Below are positions 1 through 7,037 of a stretch of 7,411 nt of DNA, piece by piece; position 1 is the first letter of the stretch; every line of letters starts with the position of its first letter. Origin of the DNA: an uncultured Prevotella sp. (GTDB taxonomy: Bacteria; Bacteroidota; Bacteroidia; Bacteroidales; Bacteroidaceae); assembly GCA_934230965.1 (NCBI GenBank), contig CAKQFW010000101.1:1-7411 (forward strand), given 5' to 3'. The translations under genes were made by a program, and so were the position numbers. The notes below the pieces were generated by a model. The model saw only the letters and a program-made list of their open reading frames with translations. It made no database searches and was not told the DNA's origin.

Positions 1-488
1 AATTTATTGCAGCAGAACCTGAAAGCTGCCCTAAGTTGACTCGTGGTAAGTTTGAATACGACTTTGGTGATGAGGCAGGCTATACCCCCTTGCTGCCGAT
101 GTTTACCTTGGGTCACGACTTTAAGCCCGCCAACATTCATGCGGGTGGCTTGCGCTATCATGGCGCTGGCATGATTGTGTCGCAGCTTATTAAAGATAAG
201 ATGATGCATGGTGTTGATATTCCGCAGCTCGAAAGCTTCGAGGCGGGTTTGCTTTTTGCGCGCACAGAGGGCATCATTCCTGCTCCCGAAAGTTGCCACG
301 CCATTGCTGCCACCATACGCGAGGCTAAGAAATGCAAACTCACGGGCGAGAAGAAATCAATCCTCTTCTGCCTCTCAGGTCATGGCCTTATCGACATGAC
401 TGCTTACGACAGCTACCTCAATGGCGACTTGCAAAACTATGCCGTGAGCGATGCCGAGATTAAGAAAAGTTTAGATGAAGTAGAGTAA
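1..488 (+). CDS. trpB: Tryptophan synthase beta chain, TrpB2 type (C-terminal part; 5' end outside window)
   Basis: This is the last 161 codons of a PLP-dependent TrpB-like enzyme, which joins indole (or a related acceptor) to serine to make tryptophan in the cytoplasm. The frame is open from position 3 and begins FIAAEPESCPKLTRGKFEYD, so the TTG at 36 is not a real start. Recognisable family signatures are the EPESCP...TRG segment, the GLRYHG motif that marks the TrpB2 subgroup rather than classical TrpB1, the EGIIPAPESCHAI segment that includes the active-site wall, and LSGHGLIDMTAYDSYL near the end, where the PLP-phosphate and ring contacts lie. The lysine that binds PLP and the glycine-rich phosphate loop must lie upstream of the window. 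TrpB2 proteins are usually about 450 residues, so roughly two thirds is missing. No trpA or other trp gene is visible next to it, which fits the stand-alone behaviour of many TrpB2 genes. The family call is firm; the in vivo substrate is less certain. Confidence 0.93.
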   Translation, partial: FIAAEPESCPKLTRGKFEYDFGDEAGYTPLLPMFTLGHDFKPANIHAGGLRYHGAGMIVSQLIKDKMMHGVDIPQLESFEAGLLFARTEGIIPAPESCHAIAATIREAKKCKLTGEKKSILFCLSGHGLIDMTAYDSYLNGDLQNYAVSDAEIKKSLDEVE

Positions 489-548
489 AATCTATATCAC
501 CGCTGGCGCTGAACGCAGTGAAGGCGCTTGCAGAAACGAATAAAAACG

Positions 549-625
549 AAAGCGTTGTCAAAGAGGGGCGAACATTACACAATTAGTTAATACTGTATAT
601 GTTCGCCCCTCTTCGACGACGCTTT
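549..625 (+). terminator. Long inverted repeat with T-rich tail, probable terminator of the trpB transcript
   Basis: Arms 549-575 and 599-625 pair over 27 positions with one G-U pair and one A-C mismatch, around a 23-base AT-rich loop. The core of the stem is GAGGGGCGAAC / GTTCGCCCCTC. The right arm runs straight into TTTTATTTTGTTT, as expected for a factor-independent terminator reading on the + strand. It starts 60 bases after the trpB stop codon. The arm is about twice the usual terminator length and the loop is large, so it may instead be a miniature palindromic element that happens to act as a terminator. Confidence 0.65.
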
Positions 626-628
626 TAT

Positions 629-659
629 TTTGTTTAGCCCTTCTCTATTGTTAATATTC
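629..659 (+). promoter_or_regulatory. Possible promoter of the ATPase gene, upstream of the repeat array
   Basis: TTTG at 629-632 matches the Bacteroidetes -33 element. Exactly 19 bases later TAATATTC (652-659) partly matches the -7 consensus TAnnTTTG, missing at two of six fixed positions. If used, transcription would begin near 665 and all four direct repeats would lie in the 5' leader. A second partial candidate is TATCTTTG at 725-732, which matches the -7 consensus fully but has no TTTG at the right distance upstream. Neither is strong. Confidence 0.25.
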
Positions 660-675
660 TTCAATATTGCATGGG

Positions 676-792
676 TTCGTGTAAATAAATGTAAGAATAC
701 AGTGGATATTCGTGCAAATAAATGTATCTTTGCTATGAATATTCGTGCAAATAAATGTAACAACATGGCGAATACTCGTGCAAAAAAATGTA
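676..792 (+). repeat. Array of four 18-bp direct repeats at a 33-bp period, in the leader of the ATPase gene
   Basis: Four copies of TTCGTGCAAATAAATGTA occur at 676-693, 709-726, 742-759 and 775-792, each start exactly 33 bases after the last. Copy 1 has T for C at the seventh base. Copy 4 has C for T at its first base and A for T at the eleventh. Copies 2 and 3 are identical. The 15-base spacers differ from one another except that each ends in GGATA or GAATA, so the conserved unit is really about 23 bases with 10 variable bases between. The last copy ends 3 bases before the ATG of the ATPase, so the array fills the region where its promoter, leader or translation-initiation signals must lie. 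The repeats have the spacing of binding sites lying on roughly one face of the helix (about three turns). The repeat length is too short for a typical CRISPR and no cas gene is in view. What binds it is unknown. Confidence 0.85.
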
Positions 793-795
793 GAT

Positions 796-2085
796 ATGAA
801 GAGAAATGTTTTATCAAAACTCATTGAATGGAAAAACAAAAAGAACCGTAAGCCATTGATCGTCAATGGTGCAAGGCAGGTTGGTAAGACGTATATACTA
901 AGAGAGTTTGGCTCGCATTACTATGAGAAAATGGCGTATGTCAATTGTGACAAGAATAAAATGCTGGAAAAGATATTCTCGCAAGATTATAATATCAGTA
1001 GAATATTGCTTTCTCTTTCAGCTATTCTGCATGTAAATATTGAGCCAGAGAACACGCTTATAATCTTTGATGAGATACAAGAGAATGCTACAGTGTTAAA
1101 CTCTCTGAAGTATTTTTGTGAAGATGCACCTCAATATCATGTAGCTGTAGCAGGCTCCTTACTGGGCATTTCGCTTCATCATAACACATCGTTTCCTGTG
1201 GGTAAGGTTGATATGATAAAGATGTATCCAATGGCTTTCGATGAGTTTCTTCTGGCTATTGGCGAACAACCATTAGTAGATATTCTTGCCACAAAAGATT
1301 TCTCTCTTATTGATGCTCTATCCATGCGTTTCATTAATTGTCTGCGTCAGTATTATTACGTAGGAGGTATGCCTGCCGCTGTAGCCGAATTTGTTGAGAC
1401 GAAAAATCTGGAGGAAGTGCGCAATATACAGAAGCAAATACTATTTGATTATCGAAGAGATTTTTCTAAACACGCTCCTGTTCAAGAAGTGCCTCGTATC
1501 AATATGGTGTGGGATTCAATACCTACGCAGCTGGCCAAAGAAAACAAGAAGTTTATTTTTGGGGCTTTAAAGAAAGGGGCAAGAGCCTCTGAGTTTGAAA
1601 TTGCCATACAATGGCTCTTGGATGCGGGGCTTATTTATCAGATAAATCGAATCTCAACACCTTCCATACCATTAAAATTCTACGAAGAGATGTCTGTATT
1701 CAAACTTTTCGTTCTTGATATTGGATTGATGGGGGCTATGTCAGATGCGCCTGCTGAAAGCGTTATCGTGGCCGACACACTATTTAAAGAGTATAAAGGT
1801 GCATTTACTGAGTTGTTTGTCTTGACACAATTGATAACGGCTGACTTGCCTATATATTATTATAGTAGTAATGATTCGCGCGTTGAGATTGATTTAATCG
1901 TGCAAAAAGGAAGTAACGTAGTACCGATAGAGGTTAAGGCCGAAGTGAATGTTCATGCCAAATCGTTGCGCACATTTATAGGTAAGCATCCTAATCTTAA
2001 AGGTCTACGTCTTTCAATGATGCCATATCAAGATCAAGAATGGATGGAGAACAGACCTTTGTATGCGGTAGGTAATTGGATATAA
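796..2085 (+). CDS. AAA+ ATPase (AAA_14) with DUF4143-type nuclease-like C-terminus
   Basis: The 429-residue protein belongs to the large, poorly characterised family of ATPases common in Bacteroidetes and archaea; no biochemical role can be assigned from sequence. The N-terminal AAA domain has Walker A GARQVGKT at residues 25-32, Walker B LIIFDEIQ with D92 and E93, and the family's AGSLLGI strand at 119-125. The C-terminal DUF4143 region ends in EIDLIV...VPIEVKAE, where D366, E379 and K381 have the layout of a PD-(D/E)XK nuclease fold. Whether it cuts nucleic acid is unknown. I chose the ATG at 796 because family members normally begin a few residues before a KRN-like motif followed by a Leu-Glu-Trp helix. 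The in-frame ATG at 745 would add 17 residues encoded by the repeat array. The gene stands alone with its own terminator. It is clearly more AT-rich than mfd, which suggests acquisition by transfer. Confidence 0.9.
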   Translation: MKRNVLSKLIEWKNKKNRKPLIVNGARQVGKTYILREFGSHYYEKMAYVNCDKNKMLEKIFSQDYNISRILLSLSAILHVNIEPENTLIIFDEIQENATVLNSLKYFCEDAPQYHVAVAGSLLGISLHHNTSFPVGKVDMIKMYPMAFDEFLLAIGEQPLVDILATKDFSLIDALSMRFINCLRQYYYVGGMPAAVAEFVETKNLEEVRNIQKQILFDYRRDFSKHAPVQEVPRINMVWDSIPTQLAKENKKFIFGALKKGARASEFEIAIQWLLDAGLIYQINRISTPSIPLKFYEEMSVFKLFVLDIGLMGAMSDAPAESVIVADTLFKEYKGAFTELFVLTQLITADLPIYYYSSNDSRVEIDLIVQKGSNVVPIEVKAEVNVHAKSLRTFIGKHPNLKGLRLSMMPYQDQEWMENRPLYAVGNWI

Positions 2086-2098
2086 CTCCACACACAAA

Positions 2099-2129
2099 AG
2101 GTGGAAATGCATAAAGCGCATTTCCACCT
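2099..2129 (+). terminator. Factor-independent terminator of the ATPase gene
   Basis: A perfect 12-bp stem, AGGTGGAAATGC (2099-2110) with GCATTTCCACCT (2118-2129), surrounds a 7-base loop. It starts 13 bases after the ATPase stop codon. The stem is preceded by AAA and followed by a pyrimidine-rich tail (ACCTTTTCTTC), a modest but acceptable U-tract on the + strand. Confidence 0.75.
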
Positions 2130-2194
2130 ACCTTTTCTTCATTCATTAGGTTGTGTAAAGAGAGAATTGTTGTTTTTATATAGTCTTTAGATTT

Positions 2195-2260
2195 TTAAGT
2201 GGGTGTTCAAAATATATTTATTAAATATATCTATGCGATTAATTTTGAACACCTACTTAA
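2195..2260. repeat. 66-bp palindromic element with 19-bp arms
   Basis: TTAAGTGGGTGTTCAAAAT (2195-2213) is the inverted repeat of ATTTTGAACACCTACTTAA (2242-2260), with one G-U type difference. The 28-base interior contains a second, smaller palindrome, ATATATTTATTAAATATAT (2212-2230). It lies between the ends of convergent genes, so it could terminate transcription from either side. However, neither flank carries a clear T-tract in the right direction, so a miniature inverted-repeat element or a protein-binding palindrome is equally possible. No flanking direct duplication is obvious. Confidence 0.7.
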
Positions 2261-2273
2261 TACATCCAGTGTT

Positions 2274-2909
2274 TTATTTTCCTTCTGCAGGTTGCTCATC
2301 GCTTGTCAGTTCCTCAATTTGTTTAATGAGGTCGTCGTTGATGTGCTGAAACTTGGTCAGAATTCTGAAACCTATGGTGCCACCTACCAATCCGCCCACC
2401 AGAATGCTGATGCCCATTACTAACAGGCGGCCGTGTGGCATCACGTTGGCGGTGTAGGCATCGTAGCCCATCACGGCAAGAATGATTACAACCAGAACCA
2501 ATTGTATGTTTACCTGCACCTTACGGGTGTGTTTCATGCGGGCCAACTTGATGCCTGTTTGCACCAGGTTACCGCTTTCCCAGTCTTCGGCCTTCATCTT
2601 GTTTATGATAAAGTCGGATGCTATGCAGAGGGCGGTGAATATAATGAGCAGCAGATAGCTCCAAATTGATAGGCCCATCATTATTTTTACTTGCCAGGCA
2701 GCCACGCAGATGATGGGGTACATCACCAGTGCTTCAAACCACGTATACTTGTTTATCACCGACATTTTTTGTTGCATAGCGCTGTGTATGAGGCGGTCGG
2801 TGACGATGGTTTGCTGGTCGAGCTTTGTCTTCAGTATGTTTAGCTGTGTGCGCATCTCGTCAAGGTCGATGCTGTTGTTTTCGGGGAGAGTGTTTGTTGT
2901 GTTCATCAT
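2274..2909 (-). CDS. Four-helix membrane protein with N-terminal coiled coil, partner of the ECF sigma factor
   Basis: This 211-residue protein of unknown function is encoded 18 bases downstream of the sigma factor gene and is almost certainly cotranscribed with it. Residues 14-50 form a charged amphipathic helix, probably a coiled coil (IDLDEMRTQLNILKTKLDQQ and onward). Hydrophobic segments lie at about 58-78, 82-102, 134-152 and 161-181, giving four likely membrane helices in two hairpins, with a basic loop at 103-133 between the pairs. The last 30 residues are polar and acidic. With four helices both termini would be on the same side, probably the cytoplasm, where the coiled coil could touch the sigma factor. 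A role as anti-sigma factor is inferred from gene order only. The HxxxCxxC zinc motif of common anti-sigma factors is absent, and its few cysteines lie in membrane segments. The start is the first of two adjacent ATG codons; either could be used. Confidence 0.85.
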   Translation of the reverse strand: MMNTTNTLPENNSIDLDEMRTQLNILKTKLDQQTIVTDRLIHSAMQQKMSVINKYTWFEALVMYPIICVAAWQVKIMMGLSIWSYLLLIIFTALCIASDFIINKMKAEDWESGNLVQTGIKLARMKHTRKVQVNIQLVLVVIILAVMGYDAYTANVMPHGRLLVMGISILVGGLVGGTIGFRILTKFQHINDDLIKQIEELTSDEQPAEGK

Positions 2910-2927
2910 TTTGTTTTTTCGTTTAAG

Positions 2928-3428
2928 TTATAGTTTCTTTAATTGTTCACGTATGCGTACCAGCTTCACTGATACGTTCTTGGCCGAGATGCCTACAATC
3001 TGTCCTATCTCGTCGTAGGCAATGCCTTCAAGCCAGAGCAGCACGATGGCGCGGTCGAAGGGGGCCAAGCGGCTGATGCGGTCGTACAGCATTTTTACCT
3101 GTCGGGTGTCGGCATCGTTGTCCTCGTAAAGGTTGATGTCCATGCTCAGGGGTATGGCTTTGTTGCGCTTTTTCTTGCGGTCGATAGAGATGCAGGTGTT
3201 CAAACTTACGCGGTAGAACCATGTGCGTATGTCGCTGCGCCCCTCAAATTTGTCGAAGCCGCGCCACAGGTTCACCAGTATCTCCTGAAATAGGTCGTTC
3301 ACCTCGTCGGCATCTTTAGAGAACATGTAGCACACGGTGTATATGGTCGACTTGTGTGCTCTGACAAGTTGCGAAAACTCGCGTTCCATGTCGTTCTCTT
3401 TTTGTGTTTGTGCTTTTGCTTTCATCAC
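2928..3428 (-). CDS. ECF-type RNA polymerase sigma factor (sigma-70 family)
   Basis: The 166-residue protein would direct RNA polymerase to a set of promoters under some stress or envelope signal. Region 2 spans about residues 20-88: the helix DEVNDLFQEILVNLWRGFDKF matches the DLxQEvF-type core-binding helix, and GRSDIRTWFYRVSLNTCISI followed by DRKKKR matches the -10 recognition part. Region 4 spans about 115-165, with the helix-turn-helix IAYDEIGQIVGISAKNVSVKLVRIREQLKKL for -35 recognition. Regions 1 and 3 are missing, as in all ECF (group 4) sigma factors. Two ATG codons stand side by side at the start; ATG at residue 14 (MEREFSQLVRAH) is a credible alternative, since many relatives begin just before that helix. 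The downstream membrane protein gene is the likely regulator. Its specific regulon cannot be read from this window. Confidence 0.92.
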   Translation of the reverse strand: MMKAKAQTQKENDMEREFSQLVRAHKSTIYTVCYMFSKDADEVNDLFQEILVNLWRGFDKFEGRSDIRTWFYRVSLNTCISIDRKKKRNKAIPLSMDINLYEDNDADTRQVKMLYDRISRLAPFDRAIVLLWLEGIAYDEIGQIVGISAKNVSVKLVRIREQLKKL

Positions 3429-3503
3429 ATTTTATGTTGTTGTTTTGTTTGTTCTGACCATTAGACGCAACCTTATGATGATATACTACAACAATGAAAC
3501 GAA

Positions 3504-3534
3504 AAAATATATTTTTTTTGAATACTTACTTAAA
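3504..3534 (-). promoter_or_regulatory. Probable promoter of the sigma factor operon
   Basis: Read on the - strand, TTTA (3531-3534) stands 19 bases before TATATTTT (3504-3511). Each element differs from the Bacteroidetes consensus (TTTG, TAnnTTTG) by one base and the spacing is ideal. Transcription would start near 3497, leaving a leader of about 70 bases before the sigma ATG. The gap between mfd and the sigma gene shows no convincing terminator, so some read-through from mfd is also possible. Confidence 0.4.
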
Positions 3535-3592
3535 TTGAATTTTGGTAGCAGCTTGTCCGCTTGGCTTTGCTGCTTGCCTTAGCAAGAACTCG

Positions 3593-6500
3593 TCAACTAA
3601 CCCCACCATCTATCTCTCTCAGCACCTTCACGGCCTCGCCCACGGTAGCAATATCGCTCACCACCATGGCACGTTTGCCCTTTATTTCTTTCAGATTGCA
3701 GCGGCGCGGATGGCTGCCAATGTATTGTATCACCTTGTCGAAGGCGGCACTGCGATAGTAGGGGCTGTCGGGGTTGCTCACAAACTGCATCTGCATGCGC
3801 CCTTGCTTTAAGATAAGTTTTTCGCAGCCCAGGCGTTTTCCCAGTCGGCGCAGCGGCACCACCTGCAGCAGCTCTTCGCCCTCGTGGGGGATGGGGCCGA
3901 AACGGTCGGCCAGACGCTGCCGATAGGCGTCAAGGTCGCGGTCGTCGCTAATGTTGTCGAGCTCGCGATAAAGAAGCATACGCTCGCTACTGCCCGGCAC
4001 ATATTGGTCGGGAAAATACATCTCTAGGTCGCTCTCCACGGCACAGTCTTCTACAAATTCGTCGCCCGTAAACTGTCGGCCCTCGGCCATCTCGTCGTGG
4101 TAGAGGTCGGCAAACTCGTCGTTCTTCAGTTCAGTAACAGCCTGATTTAAAATCTTTTGATAGGTTTCATAGCCCAGGTCTTCCATAAAGCCGCTCTGCT
4201 CGGCGCCCAGCAGGTTGCCAGCACCGCGTATGTCGAGGTCTTGCATGGCAAGGTTGAAGCCGCTGCCCAGTTCTGAGAAGGTCTCCAGCGCTTCCAGTCG
4301 GCGGCGGGCTTCGGGCGAGAGCACTGCCTTGGGGGGCGCCAGCAGATAGCAGAAGGCTTTGCGGTTTGAGCGTCCCACACGTCCGCGCATCTGGTGCAAG
4401 TCTGATAGGCCAAACTTATGGGCGTCGTTAATGATGATGGTGTTAGCGTTTGATATGTCGATGCCGTTCTCTACGATGGTGGTAGAGAGCAGCACGTCAT
4501 AATCATAATTCATAAAGCCCACCAGTATCTTTTCAAGCTCGTCGGGGGGCATCTGCCCATGACCGATGGCTATGCGCACGTCGGGCACATATTTATGTAT
4601 AAGGTTGGCTATCTCTTGCAGGTTGTTAATGCGGCTGCACACAATATAGGCTTGACCGTTTCGGCTCATCTCAAAGTTGATGGCGTCGGCAATCACCTCG
4701 CCGCTGAAGGTAGAGAGGGTGGTTTGTATGGGGTAGCGGTTGGGTGGGGGCGTGCGCATAATGCTCATATCGCGGGCGCCCATGAGCGAGAATTGTAGGG
4801 TGCGCGGAATGGGGGTGGCCGACATGGTGAGGGTGTCGACGTTGGTTTTTAGCTTGCGCAATTTCTCTTTCGTAGATACGCCAAACTTCTGCTCTTCGTC
4901 GATGATGAGCAAGCCTAAGTCTTTCCATACCACGCTCTTACCTATTAGTTTGTGGGTGCCCACTAAGATGTCTACCTTGCCATCTTTCAGGTCTTGCAGC
5001 ACCTCGCGGGTTTGTTTGGCGGTTCGGGCACGCGATAGGTAGTCGACACGCACAGGAAAATCTTTCAGTCTCGACTTAAACGTTTGATAATGCTGATAGG
5101 CCAGCACGGTGGTGGGCACCAGCACGGCCACCTGTTTCGAGTCGCATGCCGCCTTGAAGGCAGCGCGAATGGCCACCTCGGTCTTGCCGAACCCCACGTC
5201 GCCGCATACCAGGCGGTCCATAGGCTTGGCTTGTTCCATGTCGGCCTTCACATCTTGGGTGGCTTTCAGCTGGTCGGGGGTGTCGTCGTATAAGAAGCTG
5301 GCTTCCAGCTCGTGCTGCATAAACGAGTCGGCACTGAAGGCATAGCCTTTCTCGTGTCGGCGTTTGGCATACAGGCGTATCAGGTCGCGGGCTATGTCTT
5401 TAATCTTCTTCTTGGCCTTTTCTTTCAGGCGCTCCCACGCGCCTGTGCCCAAGGTGCTGAGGCGTGGAGCCTCGCCAGCCGTGCTGCTGCGATACTTGCT
5501 GATTTTGTAAAGCGAGTGTATGCTTACGTCTACAATGTCGCCGTGCTGGTAGATAATGCGTATCACCTCTTGATACGAGTCGCCAACGGGCACGCGCACC
5601 AAGCCGCCAAACTTTCCAATACCGAAATCGACGTGTACGATAAAGTCGCCAGGTTCCATCTCTTGCAGTTCTTTCATCGTGAGGGCCATCTTGCCAGCAC
5701 GGGCAGTGTCGCTGCGCAAACTGTATTTATGGAAACGGTCAAATATCTGGTGGTCAGTGAAGAAGCATGCCTTCACGGTGTTGTCGGCAAAGCCTTCATG
5801 CAAGGTGTGGTTGATGGGGGTGAAGGGCAAATCTTCGCCTTTGGTCTTCACCTCGTCCGAGTCGAAGATGTCGCGCAGACGGCGGGTTTGCTTCTCGCTG
5901 TCGGCCAAGATGTATAGCTTGTAGCCCATCAGCACATAGTCGGCCAAGGAGCGGGTGAGCAAGTCGAAATTTTTGTGGAACAGGGGCTGAGGGGTAATGT
6001 CGAACGAAAGGGTGAGCTGGGGTGTGCCGAGGGGCTGATGACCAAACTCGATGCGGCGGAAGGCGGCAATGCCCTCTTTAAAATGGGCGCCACTTACCAG
6101 TTGGCTGTCCCTGCTCATGGCCTGCATGATGGCTTTCTGTTCCATCTCGGTGGCACCCTCAAGGCGCTCGGCAAGGGCTTGTTGCGTGAAGCCTTCGTTG
6201 TAAATGCGGGCAATGGTGTCGCATACATACGACAGGTCTTTTACAGCGATGAGGGCATCGGAAGGCAGAAAGCTGGTTAGCGGCATCTTCTCTTCGGCCA
6301 TTGTCGATAGCTCGGGCACAATCTCTATCTTCGTCTTCTTTTCTTTTGATAGCTGATCTTCTACCGTAAAGGTGCGAATGGTGTCAATCTCATCGCCGAA
6401 GAAGTCGATGCGGTAGGGCCACTCTGAACTGTACGAATATACATCTAATATGCTGCCACGAGCCGCAAACTGCCCTGGCTCGTAAACATAGTCAACACGC

Positions 6501-7015
6501 TGAAAACCAAACGATAGCAGGGTGTTCTCGGCCTCTACAATATCTACCGTCTGACCTACCTCCAAACTAAGTGTGCGCTCGTCAAGGTGCTGCTTCGATA
6601 CTACAAGCTCGCTCAGCGCCTCGGGGCACGTCACGATAAAGAGGGCACCCTCTTCAGCCTTCTTGCTGCGCTGCGACAGGCGGCTCAGCACCTCAGTGCG
6701 AAGTATCTCGTTGGCAGCATCGCGCTGACCATATTTCACGGCTCGGCGGTATGATGAGGGGTAGAAGAGCACGTCGCCAGTGCCCATTATCTGGGTGAGG
6801 TCGTGGTAGAAATAGCCCGCTTCGTCGGCATCTTGTAGCACGAAGACGATGAGGCCGCCATGCCGTAAGGCCAACGATGAGAAAAAGAGGGGAGCCGACG
6901 ATGCTAACAAACCTCGTAGGTAAAAGGTCTTTATCTGCGTGTCGGCTAAGCCTTTACATAGCGCCGCACACTGGGGCACACTGCCATATATCTCTCTGAT
7001 GTGCTGAATATCCAT
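3593..7015 (-). CDS. mfd: Transcription-repair coupling factor Mfd
   Basis: Mfd is a cytoplasmic DNA translocase that pushes stalled RNA polymerase off damaged DNA and recruits UvrA. The gene is complete at 1140 residues, close to the roughly 1150 usual for the family. The N-terminal UvrB-like module includes VDYVYEPGQFAARGSILDVY near residue 175. The polymerase-interacting domain begins at about 453 (PGDFIVHVDFGIGKFGGLVRV). The superfamily 2 helicase/translocase core follows: Walker A GDVGFGKT near 604, the DEEQ box (LLIIDEEQKFG) near 704, TMSATPIPRTL near 730 and MRGRVGRS near 878. The RecG-like TRG motif (RLEALETFSELGSGF...IRGAGNLLG) is at about 905-940. The C-terminal autoinhibitory domain follows, with RMLLYRELDNI near 1013. 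All motor residues I can check are intact. The ATG at 7015 is preceded at a short distance by a near-perfect promoter, which supports that start. Confidence 0.97.
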   Translation of the reverse strand: MDIQHIREIYGSVPQCAALCKGLADTQIKTFYLRGLLASSAPLFFSSLALRHGGLIVFVLQDADEAGYFYHDLTQIMGTGDVLFYPSSYRRAVKYGQRDAANEILRTEVLSRLSQRSKKAEEGALFIVTCPEALSELVVSKQHLDERTLSLEVGQTVDIVEAENTLLSFGFQRVDYVYEPGQFAARGSILDVYSYSSEWPYRIDFFGDEIDTIRTFTVEDQLSKEKKTKIEIVPELSTMAEEKMPLTSFLPSDALIAVKDLSYVCDTIARIYNEGFTQQALAERLEGATEMEQKAIMQAMSRDSQLVSGAHFKEGIAAFRRIEFGHQPLGTPQLTLSFDITPQPLFHKNFDLLTRSLADYVLMGYKLYILADSEKQTRRLRDIFDSDEVKTKGEDLPFTPINHTLHEGFADNTVKACFFTDHQIFDRFHKYSLRSDTARAGKMALTMKELQEMEPGDFIVHVDFGIGKFGGLVRVPVGDSYQEVIRIIYQHGDIVDVSIHSLYKISKYRSSTAGEAPRLSTLGTGAWERLKEKAKKKIKDIARDLIRLYAKRRHEKGYAFSADSFMQHELEASFLYDDTPDQLKATQDVKADMEQAKPMDRLVCGDVGFGKTEVAIRAAFKAACDSKQVAVLVPTTVLAYQHYQTFKSRLKDFPVRVDYLSRARTAKQTREVLQDLKDGKVDILVGTHKLIGKSVVWKDLGLLIIDEEQKFGVSTKEKLRKLKTNVDTLTMSATPIPRTLQFSLMGARDMSIMRTPPPNRYPIQTTLSTFSGEVIADAINFEMSRNGQAYIVCSRINNLQEIANLIHKYVPDVRIAIGHGQMPPDELEKILVGFMNYDYDVLLSTTIVENGIDISNANTIIINDAHKFGLSDLHQMRGRVGRSNRKAFCYLLAPPKAVLSPEARRRLEALETFSELGSGFNLAMQDLDIRGAGNLLGAEQSGFMEDLGYETYQKILNQAVTELKNDEFADLYHDEMAEGRQFTGDEFVEDCAVESDLEMYFPDQYVPGSSERMLLYRELDNISDDRDLDAYRQRLADRFGPIPHEGEELLQVVPLRRLGKRLGCEKLILKQGRMQMQFVSNPDSPYYRSAAFDKVIQYIGSHPRRCNLKEIKGKRAMVVSDIATVGEAVKVLREIDGGVS

Positions 7016-7037
7016 CTTTCTGTTTCGTTTTTCGATG

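Noticed and set aside
676..792. Short CRISPR array
   Set aside because: The repeats are 18 bases (23 at most) and the spacers 10-15, both well below CRISPR norms; there are no cas genes, and the array abuts a start codon.
745..795. Upstream start of the ATPase at the ATG at 745
   Set aside because: The added 17 residues are encoded by repeat units 3 and 4. The family usually starts close to the KRN motif, which fits the ATG at 796.
587..817. - strand reading frame with repeated LHLFARI units
   Set aside because: This is the same repeat array read backwards; no start signal or family resemblance supports it.
630..827. Small + strand reading frame with an 11-residue repeat (RANKC-type units), as a possible repetitive peptide gene
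   Set aside because: It is the translation of the 33-bp DNA repeats, since 33 is divisible by three. The differences between copies change amino acids, it needs a TTG start, and it overlaps the ATPase start. The constraint looks to be on the DNA, not on a peptide.
3547..3586. mfd terminator from the short hairpins CTTGC/GCAAG and AGCAGC/GCTGCT
   Set aside because: The stems are only 5-6 bp and neither is followed by a T-run on the - strand.
3808..5917. Several + strand and alternate-frame open stretches across mfd (for example 5312-5917)
   Set aside because: These are shadows of the mfd reading frame in GC-richer DNA; mfd is intact with all its motifs.
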